This document shows positions 43,123-53,049 of a stretch of DNA of 64,000 nucleotides, piece after piece. The notes below the pieces were generated by a model, which was not told the DNA's origin, did not search any database, and saw nothing but the letters and a program-made list of their open reading frames with translations. Position numbers and translations under genes: made by a program. This DNA is from Clostridiales bacterium CHKCI006 (GTDB taxonomy: Bacteria > Bacillota_I > Bacilli_A > Erysipelotrichales > Coprobacillaceae), in assembly GCA_900018345.1 (NCBI GenBank), contig FCNA01000108.1:21483-85482 (forward strand). Direction: 5' to 3'. Position 1 is the stretch's first letter. Every line of letters starts with the position of its first letter.

Positions 43123-44115
43123 TTATAACACTCCAATCACACTACCGATAACACCACATAAAAAGCCACAGAACCAGAACGCCAGCACAACCTGCTGCTC
43201 CGACCAGCCGAGCATCTCAAAATGATGATGGATCGGTGCCATTCGGAAAACACGCTTACCGGTCGTCTTAAAAGAAACAACCTGAATGATCACAGAGAGT
43301 GTCTCTACCACAAAGACGCCTCCTACCACCAACAGCAAAAGCTCCTGTTTGGTCACAATGGCAAGACTCGCCAACAAGCCCCCCAGGGCCAGACTGCCGA
43401 CATCGCCCATGAAGATCCGAGCCGGATGATAGTTATAGAACATAAAGCCAAGCAAGGCCCCAATACAAGCCATTCCAAAGGAAGAGACAGCTGTTGATTT
43501 CATCATCAAAGCAAAGATCACAAACGGTGCGATCGCCATCATCGCTAGTCCGGTCGCTAAGCCATCCAGACCATCAGATAAGTTGACGCCATTTGTCGCT
43601 GCTGTGAACATGAAATAAACCAGCACCGGATAAGCCCATCCTAGATCGATCGTCAGATTCGTTAACGGAATGCTGATTTCTGTCGAAAAATTAGGCAAAA
43701 ACTGTCTAGCCAGCACGTAGAACAGAATTGCTACAACTGACTGAGCTAGATATTTATGTAGCGGGCTTAAGCCCTTATTGCTTTTCTTGACAACGATTAG
43801 CCAATCATCGACCAAACCAATCAAGCCCATCCCGGCAAAGCCAAGCGCAATGAGCAGGACCGTTGGATCAAACAAATTTCGATAATTTCCGACCAGAACA
43901 GCGACCAGGGTCGCTACGATAAAAGCCAAGCCTCCCATGGTTGGTGTCCCATTTTTCTTCTTATGACTGGCCAATCCCTCTTCACGCTCCACCTGACCAA
44001 ATTTCAGGCGATGCAAAACCGGGATCAGTCGCGGCACACTGATCAATGTCAGCAGGAAGGCCGCTAAAAAACTCACAATAATTCGTATAAATGCAACTGT
44101 ATTTCCTTCCATCAT
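43123..44115 (-). CDS. mraY: Phospho-MurNAc-pentapeptide transferase
   Basis: A 330-residue integral membrane enzyme with ten segments that makes lipid I from UDP-MurNAc-pentapeptide and undecaprenyl phosphate. The catalytic motifs are present: GLVDDWL, NGVNLSDGLDGLA and the late MAPIHHHFE. It starts right after the murE stop (TAAATG). murF, often nearby, is not in this window. Confidence 0.97.
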   Translation of the reverse strand: MMEGNTVAFIRIIVSFLAAFLLTLISVPRLIPVLHRLKFGQVEREEGLASHKKKNGTPTMGGLAFIVATLVAVLVGNYRNLFDPTVLLIALGFAGMGLIGLVDDWLIVVKKSNKGLSPLHKYLAQSVVAILFYVLARQFLPNFSTEISIPLTNLTIDLGWAYPVLVYFMFTAATNGVNLSDGLDGLATGLAMMAIAPFVIFALMMKSTAVSSFGMACIGALLGFMFYNYHPARIFMGDVGSLALGGLLASLAIVTKQELLLLVVGGVFVVETLSVIIQVVSFKTTGKRVFRMAPIHHHFEMLGWSEQQVVLAFWFCGFLCGVIGSVIGVL

Positions 44116-45528
44116 TTATTCCCCTTTAATCGCTTTTAAGATTTCTTCCTTATCGCTGAAATGACGCTTGGTCGTACCAATGATCTGATAATCTTCATGA
44201 CCTTTGCCAAGCACGGCGATAATATCTCCTTTTCGAGCCATCTTGACCGCCTGGCCAATAGCCTCTTTCCGGTCTACTATAACACAATAGTTGGTTGATT
44301 GCAATCCTTCGCACATATCTTCCAGAATAGCCTCTGGTCTTTCTGTCCGTGGGTTATCCGAAGTCAAAATCGCATAATCCGCTAATTCACAGGCAACCCG
44401 GGCCATCTTTGGTCGTTTACTTTTATCCCTGTCACCTCCGCAACCAACGATGGCAATTACCCGATTTTCCTTCAGTTCAGCTAAAAAGGTTAGAATATTA
44501 CGAACTGAATCTGGTGAATGCGCATAATCGACAATCGCCACAAAATCCTGATTATAGACTTTTTCCAGACGTCCGTTGATATGCGTCAAATGATGCATCA
44601 GTTCACTGGCTTTTTCCAGGCTGTAGCCCATACAGCGTAAGGTCGCAAAGACCGCTAACATATTATACACATTGGCAATCGATAAGAGATCGCTGGAAAT
44701 CTTCATGCCCGCCACTTCAAAGGATGTTTCATACATGTTTAAGTGAACTTGCGTTGCCTGATATTGACCATGTTCGACCCCATAGCTGACCACCTTGGCC
44801 TGTGTGGCTTTTTCAAGACGACCAAAGGTTCCATCATCCGCATTTAAGATAGCATAGGCATTTTCATTTAAATCTGTAAATAACATCTTCTTGGCATTAA
44901 AATAATCCTCCATGTCTTTATGGAAATCCAGATGGTCCTGCGTCAGGTTCGTAAAAACCGCATATTGAAAATCAACATAATCGACTCTCCCTAACACCAG
45001 GGCATGACTGGACACTTCCATGATCACCGTATGGATATCATGCTCTTTAAAGAATTTGAAGTAACGCATTAGCAAAAGGCCATCCGGTGTCGTGTTGCTG
45101 GTGGGGAAGGAACCTTCTGGATAATACAATCCATTGGTTCCGATCAGACCGACCCGTCTGCCAGCATGACATAAGCTCTGATATAAAAGCGTGGTCGTTG
45201 TCGTCTTGCCATTGGTACCGGTCACCCCGATGACTTCCATGTCTTTGGTTGGCTCTCCATAAAAGTAATAAGCCAGCTTCCCTAATGTTTTATAGCCATC
45301 TTCCATCACGACCGTTCGATACCCCGGTACCTCCCGTTCGCTCATCACAAGTTTTGCGCCGGCTTCCAAAGCCTGAGCGATATAATCGTGACCATCAGTA
45401 TTGGCGCCTTTTAAAGCGATAAAGATATCATTTGGCTCGATCAGACGTGAATCCATCTGGATCTCGTGAACCTCAAAATCTTCTTCAATCTGATAACCTG
45501 CCTTCAGCAGCAATTCTTTTGCTCTCAT
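44116..45528 (-). CDS. murE: UDP-MurNAc-tripeptide synthetase (meso-DAP type)
   Basis: A 470-residue Mur ligase adding the third stem-peptide residue. The ATP loop is VTGTNGKTTTT; HGVSS-type HxxxS appears as VSSHAL. The specificity motif reads DNPRTE near residue 390; DNPR with Arg is the signature of enzymes using meso-diaminopimelate, while Lys enzymes lack that Arg. So the cell wall is probably DAP-type. It is followed directly by mraY. Confidence 0.96.
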   Translation of the reverse strand: MRAKELLLKAGYQIEEDFEVHEIQMDSRLIEPNDIFIALKGANTDGHDYIAQALEAGAKLVMSEREVPGYRTVVMEDGYKTLGKLAYYFYGEPTKDMEVIGVTGTNGKTTTTTLLYQSLCHAGRRVGLIGTNGLYYPEGSFPTSNTTPDGLLLMRYFKFFKEHDIHTVIMEVSSHALVLGRVDYVDFQYAVFTNLTQDHLDFHKDMEDYFNAKKMLFTDLNENAYAILNADDGTFGRLEKATQAKVVSYGVEHGQYQATQVHLNMYETSFEVAGMKISSDLLSIANVYNMLAVFATLRCMGYSLEKASELMHHLTHINGRLEKVYNQDFVAIVDYAHSPDSVRNILTFLAELKENRVIAIVGCGGDRDKSKRPKMARVACELADYAILTSDNPRTERPEAILEDMCEGLQSTNYCVIVDRKEAIGQAVKMARKGDIIAVLGKGHEDYQIIGTTKRHFSDKEEILKAIKGE

Positions 45529-45531
45529 GTG

Positions 45532-47439
45532 TTACGACTCCCCTAACATAATCATAATTGTACTTCCCTGCGGCAGCTTTTCCTGACTGCGCGGCAGCTG
45601 GTCAATGACCACATCCCCTTCACCCACAAACTGAAATGAAAAGACATCTGAATGCACTTCGCTTTTTTTCTTACCGATGTAATTTTCAATTTCATAGGTT
45701 TCTACATCGTTCCAGCTCTTGACCTTAGGTCGCTGGCTCGATACTTTTTCAACGCCCATGATCGGTAGGATATCCACCAGCATGCTGCGGGCAATCGGTG
45801 CTACGGTCGTACCACCGTACTGTACACAGTTCTTAGGATTATCCATAGCGACATAAAGAACGATTTCAGGATCATCGATTGGCGCAATGCCGATAAAGGA
45901 GAGGATGTAACCTCCACCGACATAGCTGCCATTGACCGCCTTCTGTGCGGTACCGGTCTTTCCACCAATGCGATACCCTTCAATATAAGCATTCCGCCCG
46001 CCACCGTCGCTGACAACAGTCTCCAAAGCGTCGCGCATCTTGGCTGAGGTCTCTTCACTGATGACCTGGCGCACACAAACCGGTTCATGCTCACTGATCA
46101 CATCTCCGGTCAATGGATCGAGGACCTTGTCGACGATATAGGGCTCATATAAATAACCTCCATTCACACATGCCGAGACAGCGCGTACAAGCTGGATAGG
46201 CGTAATGGAGATTCCCTGTCCAAAAGCAACCGTCGCCTGTTCCAGCGGTCCAAAATTTTCTTCTGAAAACATGATTCCGCTAGATTCCCCGACCAGATCA
46301 ATTCCAGTTGCTTCCGTCAGGCCGAAATTTTCAATATAAGATAACATTTTTTCTTTTCCCAACCGGCGTCCGATCTCCACAAAACCCGGATTGGATGAAT
46401 TTTGCAGTACTTCACGGAAGGTCTGCAGTCCATGTCCGCCTGCCTTCCAGGACTTGATCCTGGCTCCACCGACATACTCGTAACCAATATCATAATAAGT
46501 ATCCTTATCCATATCAAAAAGGTTCTCATTCAAGGCACTGGCAAAAGTAATGATCTTAAAGGTTGAACCAGGTTCATACGTTTTCCAGATGGGAATATTC
46601 TGATTATAGATCTCCGATGAATAATCGCTGTAATGGTTTGGATCGAAATCCGGCTTAGAAGCCATCGCCAGGATGGCGCCGCTGTCAGGATCCATCGCCA
46701 GGGCCCAGATGCCATCTGGATCATAGGTCTCATAGGCATTGTTTAACTCGCGCTCAACCACGCTCTGAATATCGGCATCAACGCTCAATACGAGATCCAT
46801 CCCGCTGGAAGGTGCCACATATTCGGTGGGATAGAGTGGCAAACTGTAGCCTTTGGCATCCATGTAGTAATTAATACTTCCCTTTTTTGCGACCAGAAAT
46901 TCATCGTATTTTAATTCTAGTCCAACTAATCCCTGATTGTCAATACCCACAAAGCCAAGAACATGGGAAAGATAAGCGCCATTGGGATAATAGCGCTTAG
47001 AATCTTTGATCAGATATAAGCCATTCATATGCAAAGCAGCTATATCCGCACTCTTCTTATCATCCAACTGTCTTCCCTCCGGTGCAATGCGCACGATTGA
47101 AGCACGCTTGCTCAGCTTTTCAAACAAGAGAGCGGCATCGCAATCCAGGATCTCCGCCAGTTTCTGACTGGCTAAGGCCGGATCATTGATCTGACTGGGG
47201 ATCACGACCAGGCTGGAAGTCGTCAGATTGGTTGCCAGCACTTCACCGTCCTGATCCAGGATCTCACCTCGATCCCCCTCAACTGGAAAACTACGCTGCC
47301 ACAGATCGTCTGCCTTATTCTTTAAATAACTGTAGCTGACCAGTTGGGTATAACCCAACTTCAAGATGATCAAAAGGAAAACAATAAAGCAAGCCAGTAA
47401 GACCCGGCGAGTCTTGACTTTCGTCAATTCATACAGCAT
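45532..47439 (-). CDS. spoVD: SpoVD-like class B penicillin-binding protein
   Basis: A 635-residue transpeptidase with one membrane anchor (about 10-30), dimerisation domain, transpeptidase domain with SxxK in EPGSTFKI, SxN in NSSNPGF and KTG in GGKTGTAQ, and one C-terminal PASTA domain. SpoVD, which makes spore cortex in Bacillus, has this layout and lies between pbpB and murE. The start MLYELTKVK was chosen for the GGGTG six bases before it. A terminator hairpin stands upstream, so expression may be separate from pbpB. A second vegetative FtsI-type role cannot be excluded. Confidence 0.87.
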   Translation of the reverse strand: MLYELTKVKTRRVLLACFIVFLLIILKLGYTQLVSYSYLKNKADDLWQRSFPVEGDRGEILDQDGEVLATNLTTSSLVVIPSQINDPALASQKLAEILDCDAALLFEKLSKRASIVRIAPEGRQLDDKKSADIAALHMNGLYLIKDSKRYYPNGAYLSHVLGFVGIDNQGLVGLELKYDEFLVAKKGSINYYMDAKGYSLPLYPTEYVAPSSGMDLVLSVDADIQSVVERELNNAYETYDPDGIWALAMDPDSGAILAMASKPDFDPNHYSDYSSEIYNQNIPIWKTYEPGSTFKIITFASALNENLFDMDKDTYYDIGYEYVGGARIKSWKAGGHGLQTFREVLQNSSNPGFVEIGRRLGKEKMLSYIENFGLTEATGIDLVGESSGIMFSEENFGPLEQATVAFGQGISITPIQLVRAVSACVNGGYLYEPYIVDKVLDPLTGDVISEHEPVCVRQVISEETSAKMRDALETVVSDGGGRNAYIEGYRIGGKTGTAQKAVNGSYVGGGYILSFIGIAPIDDPEIVLYVAMDNPKNCVQYGGTTVAPIARSMLVDILPIMGVEKVSSQRPKVKSWNDVETYEIENYIGKKKSEVHSDVFSFQFVGEGDVVIDQLPRSQEKLPQGSTIMIMLGES

Positions 47440-47462
47440 GAGCATCACCCATACATGATATG

Positions 47463-47492
47463 AAAAAGAGTGAGGAATCATACCCTCACTCT
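47463..47492 (-). terminator. Terminator between pbpB and spoVD
   Basis: The minus strand has AGAGTGAGG-GTATGATT-CCTCACTCT followed by five T residues, just past the pbpB stop and 24 bases before the spoVD start. Confidence 0.85.
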
Positions 47493-47493
47493 G

Positions 47494-49641
47494 TTATCCA
47501 TCTAATTCAATGACCAGTTCCGTCATCTCAAGAATATTCGTACCCGGAGCAACATCTTGTGACTTCACGTTTCCGGTTCCACTAAACGAGATCGGTATAT
47601 CAAATAATTGCATATAACTGGCAACGTCCTTCCGGCTCCAACCGGTAAAGTCCGGCAGCGCATAGCTCGAAGCATCGGTCAACAAATAAACGGTACTGGC
47701 ACTGGAGACGGTCGTCCCCATGGCCGGTGACTGCTTCTTGATACTCTGGCCATCGCCGATAATCACATAATTTAAACCGGTTTGTTCAAGACGCGTACGC
47801 GCAAAATCAGTCGACTGATTCACATAAGAATCCAGTGTCACTTCAGAGGTAGTTGTGGTCGTATTCGTCGAAGTGTTGCTGACCTTTGCTACCGCCTGCG
47901 GCATCAAGGCTTTAACCACTTCTGCAAGATAAGTGGAGTTGGCCGAATTATCCGGACCTTCCATACCGATAAAGACAACAACCTGCGGATCGTCTGCTGG
48001 AGCTGTTCCGGCAAAGGTGTAAGTATAGGCTGTAGAACTATAAGTTCCTGTTGAACTATCATAGAGCTGACCGGTACCGGTCTTTCCCATGATCAGTACT
48101 TCATCCGACTGATACGTTTTACCTGTTCCAATCTCATCATTAATAACCCGTGTCATGAGCTCGCTGACATGTGCAACAGCCTCACTTGAAAAGATCTGAT
48201 CCGAGTATTCCCGTCCCGTTGCGCTATACGAAACCGTTCCGTCTGCTTTGACGATACGATCCACAAAATAAGGCTCAACGGTACGTCCATCATTCGCAAA
48301 GACGCTATAGGCCTTTAAAATTTGAATAGGCGAATAAGTAGAAGCCTGTCCAAATCCGATGGACACCTTGTCATAAGGGCTGTCGGTACTTTCATAAGCA
48401 GCCACCCCGCCAGCGACACTCAAACCATCAATGGTCGTACTTTGGAAAAAACCAAGCTGTTTTAAACGATTCGTATAATCATCAAAATCGACTTTATCTT
48501 GCAGCAGGGTAACAATGGCGGTATTGCTGGAACGAACCAGACCTTCATCAAAGGTAATCGTTCCCCAGCCCTGTCCATAGTTCCAGTCACGAACCGTGTT
48601 ATTGGTACCATTGACCTTGATCGTACCTGACTGATAGGTTGCACTGCCGTCATAAACACCCTGATCAATGGCGGTCATATAAACAAATGGTTTAGCGACC
48701 GAACCGACCTCATAAGCATAGGTCAAAAAGAGATCCGTCCAGTTTTCCAGGCTGGAACGATCCGTCAGATCGAAATCCGGTCGTGAAGCCATCGCCAGCA
48801 TGCGGCCGGTATGGGCATCCATAAAACCGCACCACATCTTGCTGGCCCCGCTTTTTTCCATCGCTTCATCCAGTTTTGTTTCCAGCATGTTTTGCAGCTC
48901 ACTATCTAAGGACAAATAGATAGAATCGCCGTTGACAGCATCATATTCGCTGATTACGCCTCCTGAGATGGCATGTCCATCTGAATCCGCTTGATAAACG
49001 ATCCGACCATCCTGTCCGGCTAATATTTCTTCGTAAGCTGCTTCGATGCCAAAAGCACCGGTTCGAACGACATTGGTCGGATCATCGTCATTGGTATTTA
49101 CCAGTCCAAGCAAATAGGACGAGAAATGTTTATACATATAACTGCGTGTCGCTGTCTTGTCAAATTCAATTCCATTAATGTTGTTGGCCTTCAATTCCTC
49201 TTCCAGGGCCTGTTTCTCAACAGAGTTCAAGTAACACTTAAATGTCGTCTGCCATAAACCGTCTGTCGTCAGGCGGGCATAGACGGTGCTCTCGTCCTGA
49301 TTGACATAAGGTGCCAATATTTTAGCAGCAAGATCTGGGTTATCCACATAGGCCACGGTATCCCCTACACCCTGACGCTGATCACTGATATAAGCGGTGA
49401 CGTTATAGGCTGTTCGATCCGAGACCAGCAGTTCACCATCATAAGAGTAGATGCTGCCTCGATCAGCTTTGATCTTCTGAATCGTTTCGCTGCGATTGTT
49501 TTTGGCATAACTGGCAATATCCTCACCACTGATCAGATGCTTACCCGTTCCTGCCAGATAAAGGATATTGAAAACCATTAATAGGATGCAAAAAAGAAAG
49601 AGCACCAGAAAGATCTTGGAGTAGATGGTATTTTTAGACAT
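47494..49641 (-). CDS. pbpB: Class B penicillin-binding protein (PBP2B/FtsI-type)
   Basis: A 715-residue septal transpeptidase: membrane anchor (about 8-28), dimerisation domain, transpeptidase domain with SxxK in EVGSVAKPF, SxN in VRSSNTA and KTG in MGKTGTGQ. Two PASTA domains follow a Thr/Ser-rich linker (about 570-590). The position after ftsL matches pbpB of Bacillus, the division-specific PBP. The stop codon is followed at once by a terminator. Confidence 0.93.
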   Translation of the reverse strand: MSKNTIYSKIFLVLFLFCILLMVFNILYLAGTGKHLISGEDIASYAKNNRSETIQKIKADRGSIYSYDGELLVSDRTAYNVTAYISDQRQGVGDTVAYVDNPDLAAKILAPYVNQDESTVYARLTTDGLWQTTFKCYLNSVEKQALEEELKANNINGIEFDKTATRSYMYKHFSSYLLGLVNTNDDDPTNVVRTGAFGIEAAYEEILAGQDGRIVYQADSDGHAISGGVISEYDAVNGDSIYLSLDSELQNMLETKLDEAMEKSGASKMWCGFMDAHTGRMLAMASRPDFDLTDRSSLENWTDLFLTYAYEVGSVAKPFVYMTAIDQGVYDGSATYQSGTIKVNGTNNTVRDWNYGQGWGTITFDEGLVRSSNTAIVTLLQDKVDFDDYTNRLKQLGFFQSTTIDGLSVAGGVAAYESTDSPYDKVSIGFGQASTYSPIQILKAYSVFANDGRTVEPYFVDRIVKADGTVSYSATGREYSDQIFSSEAVAHVSELMTRVINDEIGTGKTYQSDEVLIMGKTGTGQLYDSSTGTYSSTAYTYTFAGTAPADDPQVVVFIGMEGPDNSANSTYLAEVVKALMPQAVAKVSNTSTNTTTTTSEVTLDSYVNQSTDFARTRLEQTGLNYVIIGDGQSIKKQSPAMGTTVSSASTVYLLTDASSYALPDFTGWSRKDVASYMQLFDIPISFSGTGNVKSQDVAPGTNILEMTELVIELDG

Positions 49642-49958
49642 TACTCATTCTCCGTTGTCGTATCCGTTGAAGCACTGGCCGTATTCTCATTTGAATAGCT
49701 GAGCGTATACCCCTGGCTATTTGCCACTTCACGGATATTGTCAAAACTGAGTTTTTCCTGTCTGGCGGTATTCAGACCATCAATATCGGACTGGATATCA
49801 TCCAATTCTTCCTGTGTCTGCTGAATGCGGACCGTCATGGCCGATTCCATGGAATTCATCGTCAGACTTCCAAAAAGATAGAGACACCCTACCACCACAA
49901 GCAGGATCATGGATACTCTTTCAAATTTCATTTTTCTTTTGCGCTTTGATTTAGCCAT
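49641..49958 (-). CDS. ftsL: Cell division protein FtsL
   Basis: A 105-residue bitopic protein: very basic N-terminus ([10 protein letters not shown]), one membrane segment (about 15-35) and an extracellular leucine-zipper-like coil (about 40-70), followed by a Thr/Ser-rich tail. FtsL forms a complex with DivIC and the septal PBP. The sequence is not conserved, so the call rests on topology and position between rsmH and pbpB. It overlaps rsmH by eight bases and pbpB by one. Confidence 0.85.
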   Translation of the reverse strand: MAKSKRKRKMKFERVSMILLVVVGCLYLFGSLTMNSMESAMTVRIQQTQEELDDIQSDIDGLNTARQEKLSFDNIREVANSQGYTLSYSNENTASASTDTTTENE

Positions 49959-50892
49959 TGGTCTCATTCCTTTCTATAATACGCAGCTTCGCTGAATGTG
50001 CCCGATGATTGGCTTCCAGTTCCGCCTCGCTGGCCTCGATTGGTTTTTTATTAATCAAATGATAAGCAGGCTGCATCTCAGCCGGAATGACCGGCAGCCC
50101 CGCAGGGAGATCAGGTAAAGCTGTCTTTTCTCTAAAGATCTGCTTACAGATACGGTCTTCAAGCGAGTGGAAAGTAATGACAGCTATCCGTCCGCCCGGT
50201 CGCAGCAGATCGAGCGCGTCATACAGTGTATCATGAAAGACATTCAGCTCATCATTGACAGCAATACGTAATGCCTGAAACGTTCGCTTAGCAGGATGTC
50301 CGCCTTTGCGACGTGCCGGTGCCGGGATCGCCTGTTTGATGATCTCAACCAACTGAAACGTCGTCTCAATGGGTGCTTTCTGCCGCTCCTTTTCAATCTG
50401 ACGCGCAATATTTTTAGCAAATTTCTCTTCTCCATAACGCGTGATGATCTGCACAAGCTTGGCGTAAGGCCATTCATTAACAATCATATAAGCATCTAGC
50501 CTCTGTCGCTCATCCATTCGCATGTCCAGTCGAGCATCATAGTTATAGCTAAAACCGCGACTGGCCGTATCAAACTGAACACTGGATACACCTAAATCAA
50601 AAAGGATACCATCCACAGCATGAATTCCCCGACTGGTCATCTCTTCTTTAAGATACTTAAAATTGCGATCGATCAACGTAAAGTGATTTGAGATGGCCGC
50701 TAAACGCGCTTTGGCATACGCTAACGCATTCTCATCCTGATCGAAACCGTAGAGATGGCCATTCTCAAGTTTTTCCAGAATGCGCGAGCTATGCCCGCCA
50801 AAGCCCAACGTACAATCGACGTAAATTCCATCCTTATGTATATTCAGACCCTCAATTGTTTCGTCCCACAGGACTGGAATATGCTTTTCCAT
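49951..50892 (-). CDS. rsmH: 16S rRNA m4C1402 methyltransferase
   Basis: A 313-residue SAM-dependent methyltransferase (MraW). The SAM loop is [10 protein letters not shown] (about residue 26), with [12 protein letters not shown] and the insertion domain with [12 protein letters not shown] typical of RsmH. It modifies C1402 in the 16S rRNA decoding centre. The start [11 protein letters not shown] follows GAGAGGAGAAG. It lies between mraZ and ftsL as in most bacteria. Confidence 0.97.
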   Translation of the reverse strand: MEKHIPVLWDETIEGLNIHKDGIYVDCTLGFGGHSSRILEKLENGHLYGFDQDENALAYAKARLAAISNHFTLIDRNFKYLKEEMTSRGIHAVDGILFDLGVSSVQFDTASRGFSYNYDARLDMRMDERQRLDAYMIVNEWPYAKLVQIITRYGEEKFAKNIARQIEKERQKAPIETTFQLVEIIKQAIPAPARRKGGHPAKRTFQALRIAVNDELNVFHDTLYDALDLLRPGGRIAVITFHSLEDRICKQIFREKTALPDLPAGLPVIPAEMQPAYHLINKKPIEASEAELEANHRAHSAKLRIIERNETNG

Positions 50893-50905
50893 TCTCTTCT
50901 CCTCT

Positions 50906-51328
50906 CTAGATGGTAAAATCCATCTCTTCTGCGATTTCTTCAAACTGTTCATTTTCCTGATTGTAATAGTCTTCCCACATATTCGTATCCCAGATCTCCA
51001 CGTGATTCAGACTACCGACGATCGAACAGTTCTTTTCTAAATGTGCCTGTTCGCGTAAACCAGGCGGGATATTGATACGTCCCATCTTATCGATCTCGCA
51101 TTCGGTCGCCTTACTCGTAATCATTCGCACAAAGGCACGTGTCTGTTTCTTGGTGATGGGCATCTGTTGAAGTTTCGTATAAAACTTCTCCCACTCCTGA
51201 GGCGTGTACACGGACAAGCAACCATCGAAGCCACGCGCCACAATGACGGTGTCATCAAACTTCTCTCTGAACTTGGAAGGTAAAGTAATTCGCCCTTTGG
51301 CATCCAGGTTGTGCTTGTATTCACCCAT
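50906..51328 (-). CDS. mraZ: MraZ transcriptional regulator
   Basis: A 140-residue protein with two SpoVT-AbrB-like repeats, each with a DxxGR motif: [15 protein letters not shown] (about 8-22) and [15 protein letters not shown] (about 80-94). MraZ binds repeats upstream of its own operon and regulates division genes. The start MGEYKHNL follows GAGAGG at six bases. I see only one GTGGG element upstream of the gene, so its binding sites are not clear here. Confidence 0.96.
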   Translation of the reverse strand: MGEYKHNLDAKGRITLPSKFREKFDDTVIVARGFDGCLSVYTPQEWEKFYTKLQQMPITKKQTRAFVRMITSKATECEIDKMGRINIPPGLREQAHLEKNCSIVGSLNHVEIWDTNMWEDYYNQENEQFEEIAEEMDFTI

Positions 51329-51381
51329 GAACATCCTCTCATCACCCACTTCCTGACACACACTGCTACTTCTTACCATTC

Positions 51382-51410
51382 ATTATACCTTTTAGCGACG
51401 AAATTGTATA
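51382..51410 (-). promoter_or_regulatory. Promoter of the mraZ cluster
   Basis: The minus strand has TATACA (51405-51410), 17 bases, and TATAAT (51382-51387), about 54 bases before the mraZ start. The region 51411-51500 holds no gene. Confidence 0.65.
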
Positions 51411-51505
51411 GAGATAAGCGAAAAGAAAATAAAAAAAAATCCAGTGGTCATCCCATAATCTGGTAAACCTCTGGAATCTTGTTGTAGCCTATGTCAAAAA
51501 AAGGC

Positions 51506-51532
51506 AAAATAAAAAATCCTCGCCAGGAGGAT
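51506..51532 (-). terminator. Terminator after rpmF
   Basis: The minus strand has AATCCTC-CTGGC-GAGGATT followed by TTTTATTTT, nine bases after the rpmF stop. Confidence 0.82.
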
Positions 51533-51541
51533 TCTTTCATC

Positions 51542-51709
51542 TTATAAAACTTTAACACCTTTGTAGTATCCGCAAGATTTGCATACGTGGTGAGCCACCA
51601 TGTATTCACCGCAGTTAGGACATTTTAATAATGTAGGTGCTGCGATCTTATCATGAGTTCTTCTTTTTCTTTTTGCGGTTTTAGAAACGCGTCTAAATGG
51701 TACTGCCAT
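51542..51709 (-). CDS. rpmF: Ribosomal protein L32
   Basis: A 55-residue zinc-ribbon ribosomal protein starting [17 protein letters not shown] and carrying CPNC and CKSC pairs (CxxC...CxxC, the zinc form of L32). It follows yceD, its near-universal partner. It is too short for most ORF cut-offs but unmistakable. Confidence 0.97.
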   Translation of the reverse strand: MAVPFRRVSKTAKRKRRTHDKIAAPTLLKCPNCGEYMVAHHVCKSCGYYKGVKVL

Positions 51710-51735
51710 CTGATATATGCCTCCCTTTTCATCTT

Positions 51736-52239
51736 TTATTGTTTAAAATAATCTTTTAGTTTCGCTAACCTTGGGTCAATTCCTGATCTCGTATCGGCCT
51801 CTTCTTCACTGATGACCTGCCAGCCTTTTCCATGGCTTTTCATTTCAGCGCCTTCTTTGACCACACGAATGGGAACTTCCATGACGATGTTTTGAAATAC
51901 AATGGGCGTGAGATCCACTGTATTCTTTTTGACTTCGTGTACATCCTCATCAAAATCAACTTTGACAAAGGAAAACACTTCTGTTGATTCCGTTTCAAAC
52001 GGATACGCAACTTCCTCCAGTGACACAGCACATGAAACGATCATCGTTCCGCTGATCTTTAAATCAATATACAAACGCTGTTCATCTGAAGCGAAATGTC
52101 CTTTCCCTTCAACATGAACATCCTTGAGGTCTAGCAGCTGCCGAACCTCCTGAATCACCTCATGTGGAAAAACCAAATCTTCACTAAAAGTGAAATCCCC
52201 GTTTTTCTGTTTGTTAAGCCACGATAAACTCCACTTCAA
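51736..52239 (-). CDS. yceD: YceD/DUF177 family protein (YlbN)
   Basis: A 167-residue protein of the DUF177 family, which almost always precedes rpmF and is implicated in 23S rRNA accumulation in plants and E. coli. Family features: a central [14 protein letters not shown] (after a GTMIV strand) and the C-terminal [13 protein letters not shown]. It lies 26 bases before rpmF, with a strong own promoter. In Bacillus ylbM would be upstream; here the opp genes intervene. Confidence 0.9.
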   Translation of the reverse strand: MKWSLSWLNKQKNGDFTFSEDLVFPHEVIQEVRQLLDLKDVHVEGKGHFASDEQRLYIDLKISGTMIVSCAVSLEEVAYPFETESTEVFSFVKVDFDEDVHEVKKNTVDLTPIVFQNIVMEVPIRVVKEGAEMKSHGKGWQVISEEEADTRSGIDPRLAKLKDYFKQ

Positions 52240-52268
52240 AAAGAATCACCTCAACTAGCGCAACATTA

Positions 52269-52297
52269 ATTATATAGAATTAGAGTGGTATTGTCAA
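52269..52297 (-). promoter_or_regulatory. Promoter of yceD-rpmF
   Basis: The minus strand has a perfect consensus: TTGACA (52292-52297), 17 bases, TATAAT (52269-52274). The rest of 52298-52500 is AT-rich, with no gene I can support. Confidence 0.9.
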
Positions 52298-52546
52298 CTT
52301 CTTAGGCGGATTAATTGACCAAAAAAATATACTAAGCAGGGATTTTGTCCCTTTTTTAGCCCCACTTTTCATCTAAACGCAGTCATACGCTACGCCAAGC
52401 GCTATTATACATGATTTCATACCAAAATGCAATTTAAAATGCGCATCAATGTCTTCTTTTTCCATCAATTATACTTAATTAGTTTAAAAATCTTGTAAAA
52501 AATGCTAAAATAGAATTTGTATATTCTGATATGAAAGGTGATGACC

Positions 52547-52933
52547 ATGCTTCTAAGCTATATTATACGTAAAACGATCATACAACTCATCCTGGGAGGT
52601 GCTTTGTCCTGCTTATATATGCTGATCCGGCCCCATCCTGCCTATACACTCGCCTGGCCTTTTGCATTTCTGGCTGCCTGGTTTTTTCTTGTTGCCTGGT
52701 TCATCTTTTTGAAGCACGACGGTGTCGGTGTGCTGAACCTGCCTAAATCCAAGAAACACTCCAGCATCACCGAACGCTTCTTTAAAAAGTTCAAGACCCG
52801 AAGCTTCATTGATTATGTGGATACTGAAGTAGAAAACGAAGAAATTCTTGACAAGAAAGACAGCTATCGTCTGAAGCTTATTTCTAACTGCTTAACGGCA
52901 GTCATCTTCTTAATTCTTTCTATCGTGTTCTAA
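52547..52933 (+). CDS. Small membrane protein of unknown function
   Basis: A 128-residue protein that I do not recognise. Two hydrophobic segments near the N-terminus (about 3-28 and 33-55), a soluble charged middle (KSKKHSSITERFFKKFKTR and an acidic DTEVENEEILDKKD), and a third segment at the C-terminus (about 108-127). The ATG follows AGG at eight bases; upstream GTG/ATG codons are also in frame. One of few plus-strand genes, with its own terminator. Confidence 0.6.
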   Translation: MLLSYIIRKTIIQLILGGALSCLYMLIRPHPAYTLAWPFAFLAAWFFLVAWFIFLKHDGVGVLNLPKSKKHSSITERFFKKFKTRSFIDYVDTEVENEEILDKKDSYRLKLISNCLTAVIFLILSIVF

Positions 52934-52936
52934 AAG

Positions 52937-52957
52937 CTGCCTAGAGGCAGTTTTTTT
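52937..52957 (+). terminator. Terminator after the small membrane protein gene
   Basis: CTGCC-TAGA-GGCAG followed by seven T residues, directly after the stop codon. Confidence 0.85.
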
Positions 52958-53008
52958 CATCTTCATTAATAAATACATCGCTCCTCTGTTTTTTAGCCCT
53001 CATACGCC

Positions 53009-53046
53009 AAAAAACAGCACACGTCTCATCAGGCATGTGCTGTTTT
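53009..53046 (-). terminator. Terminator after the second peptide-binding protein gene
   Basis: The minus strand has AAAACAGCACA paired with TGTGCTGTTTT around a 14-base loop, followed by T residues. Confidence 0.8.
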
Positions 53047-53049
53047 GCT

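Noticed and set aside
51329..51380. MraZ-binding repeats upstream of mraZ
   Set aside because: Only one GTGGG is present; the expected run of three or more evenly spaced repeats is not seen.
52300..52537. Possible small gene or RNA in the gap upstream of yceD
   Set aside because: AT-rich, with no ORF with ribosome binding site and no strong hairpin with T run.
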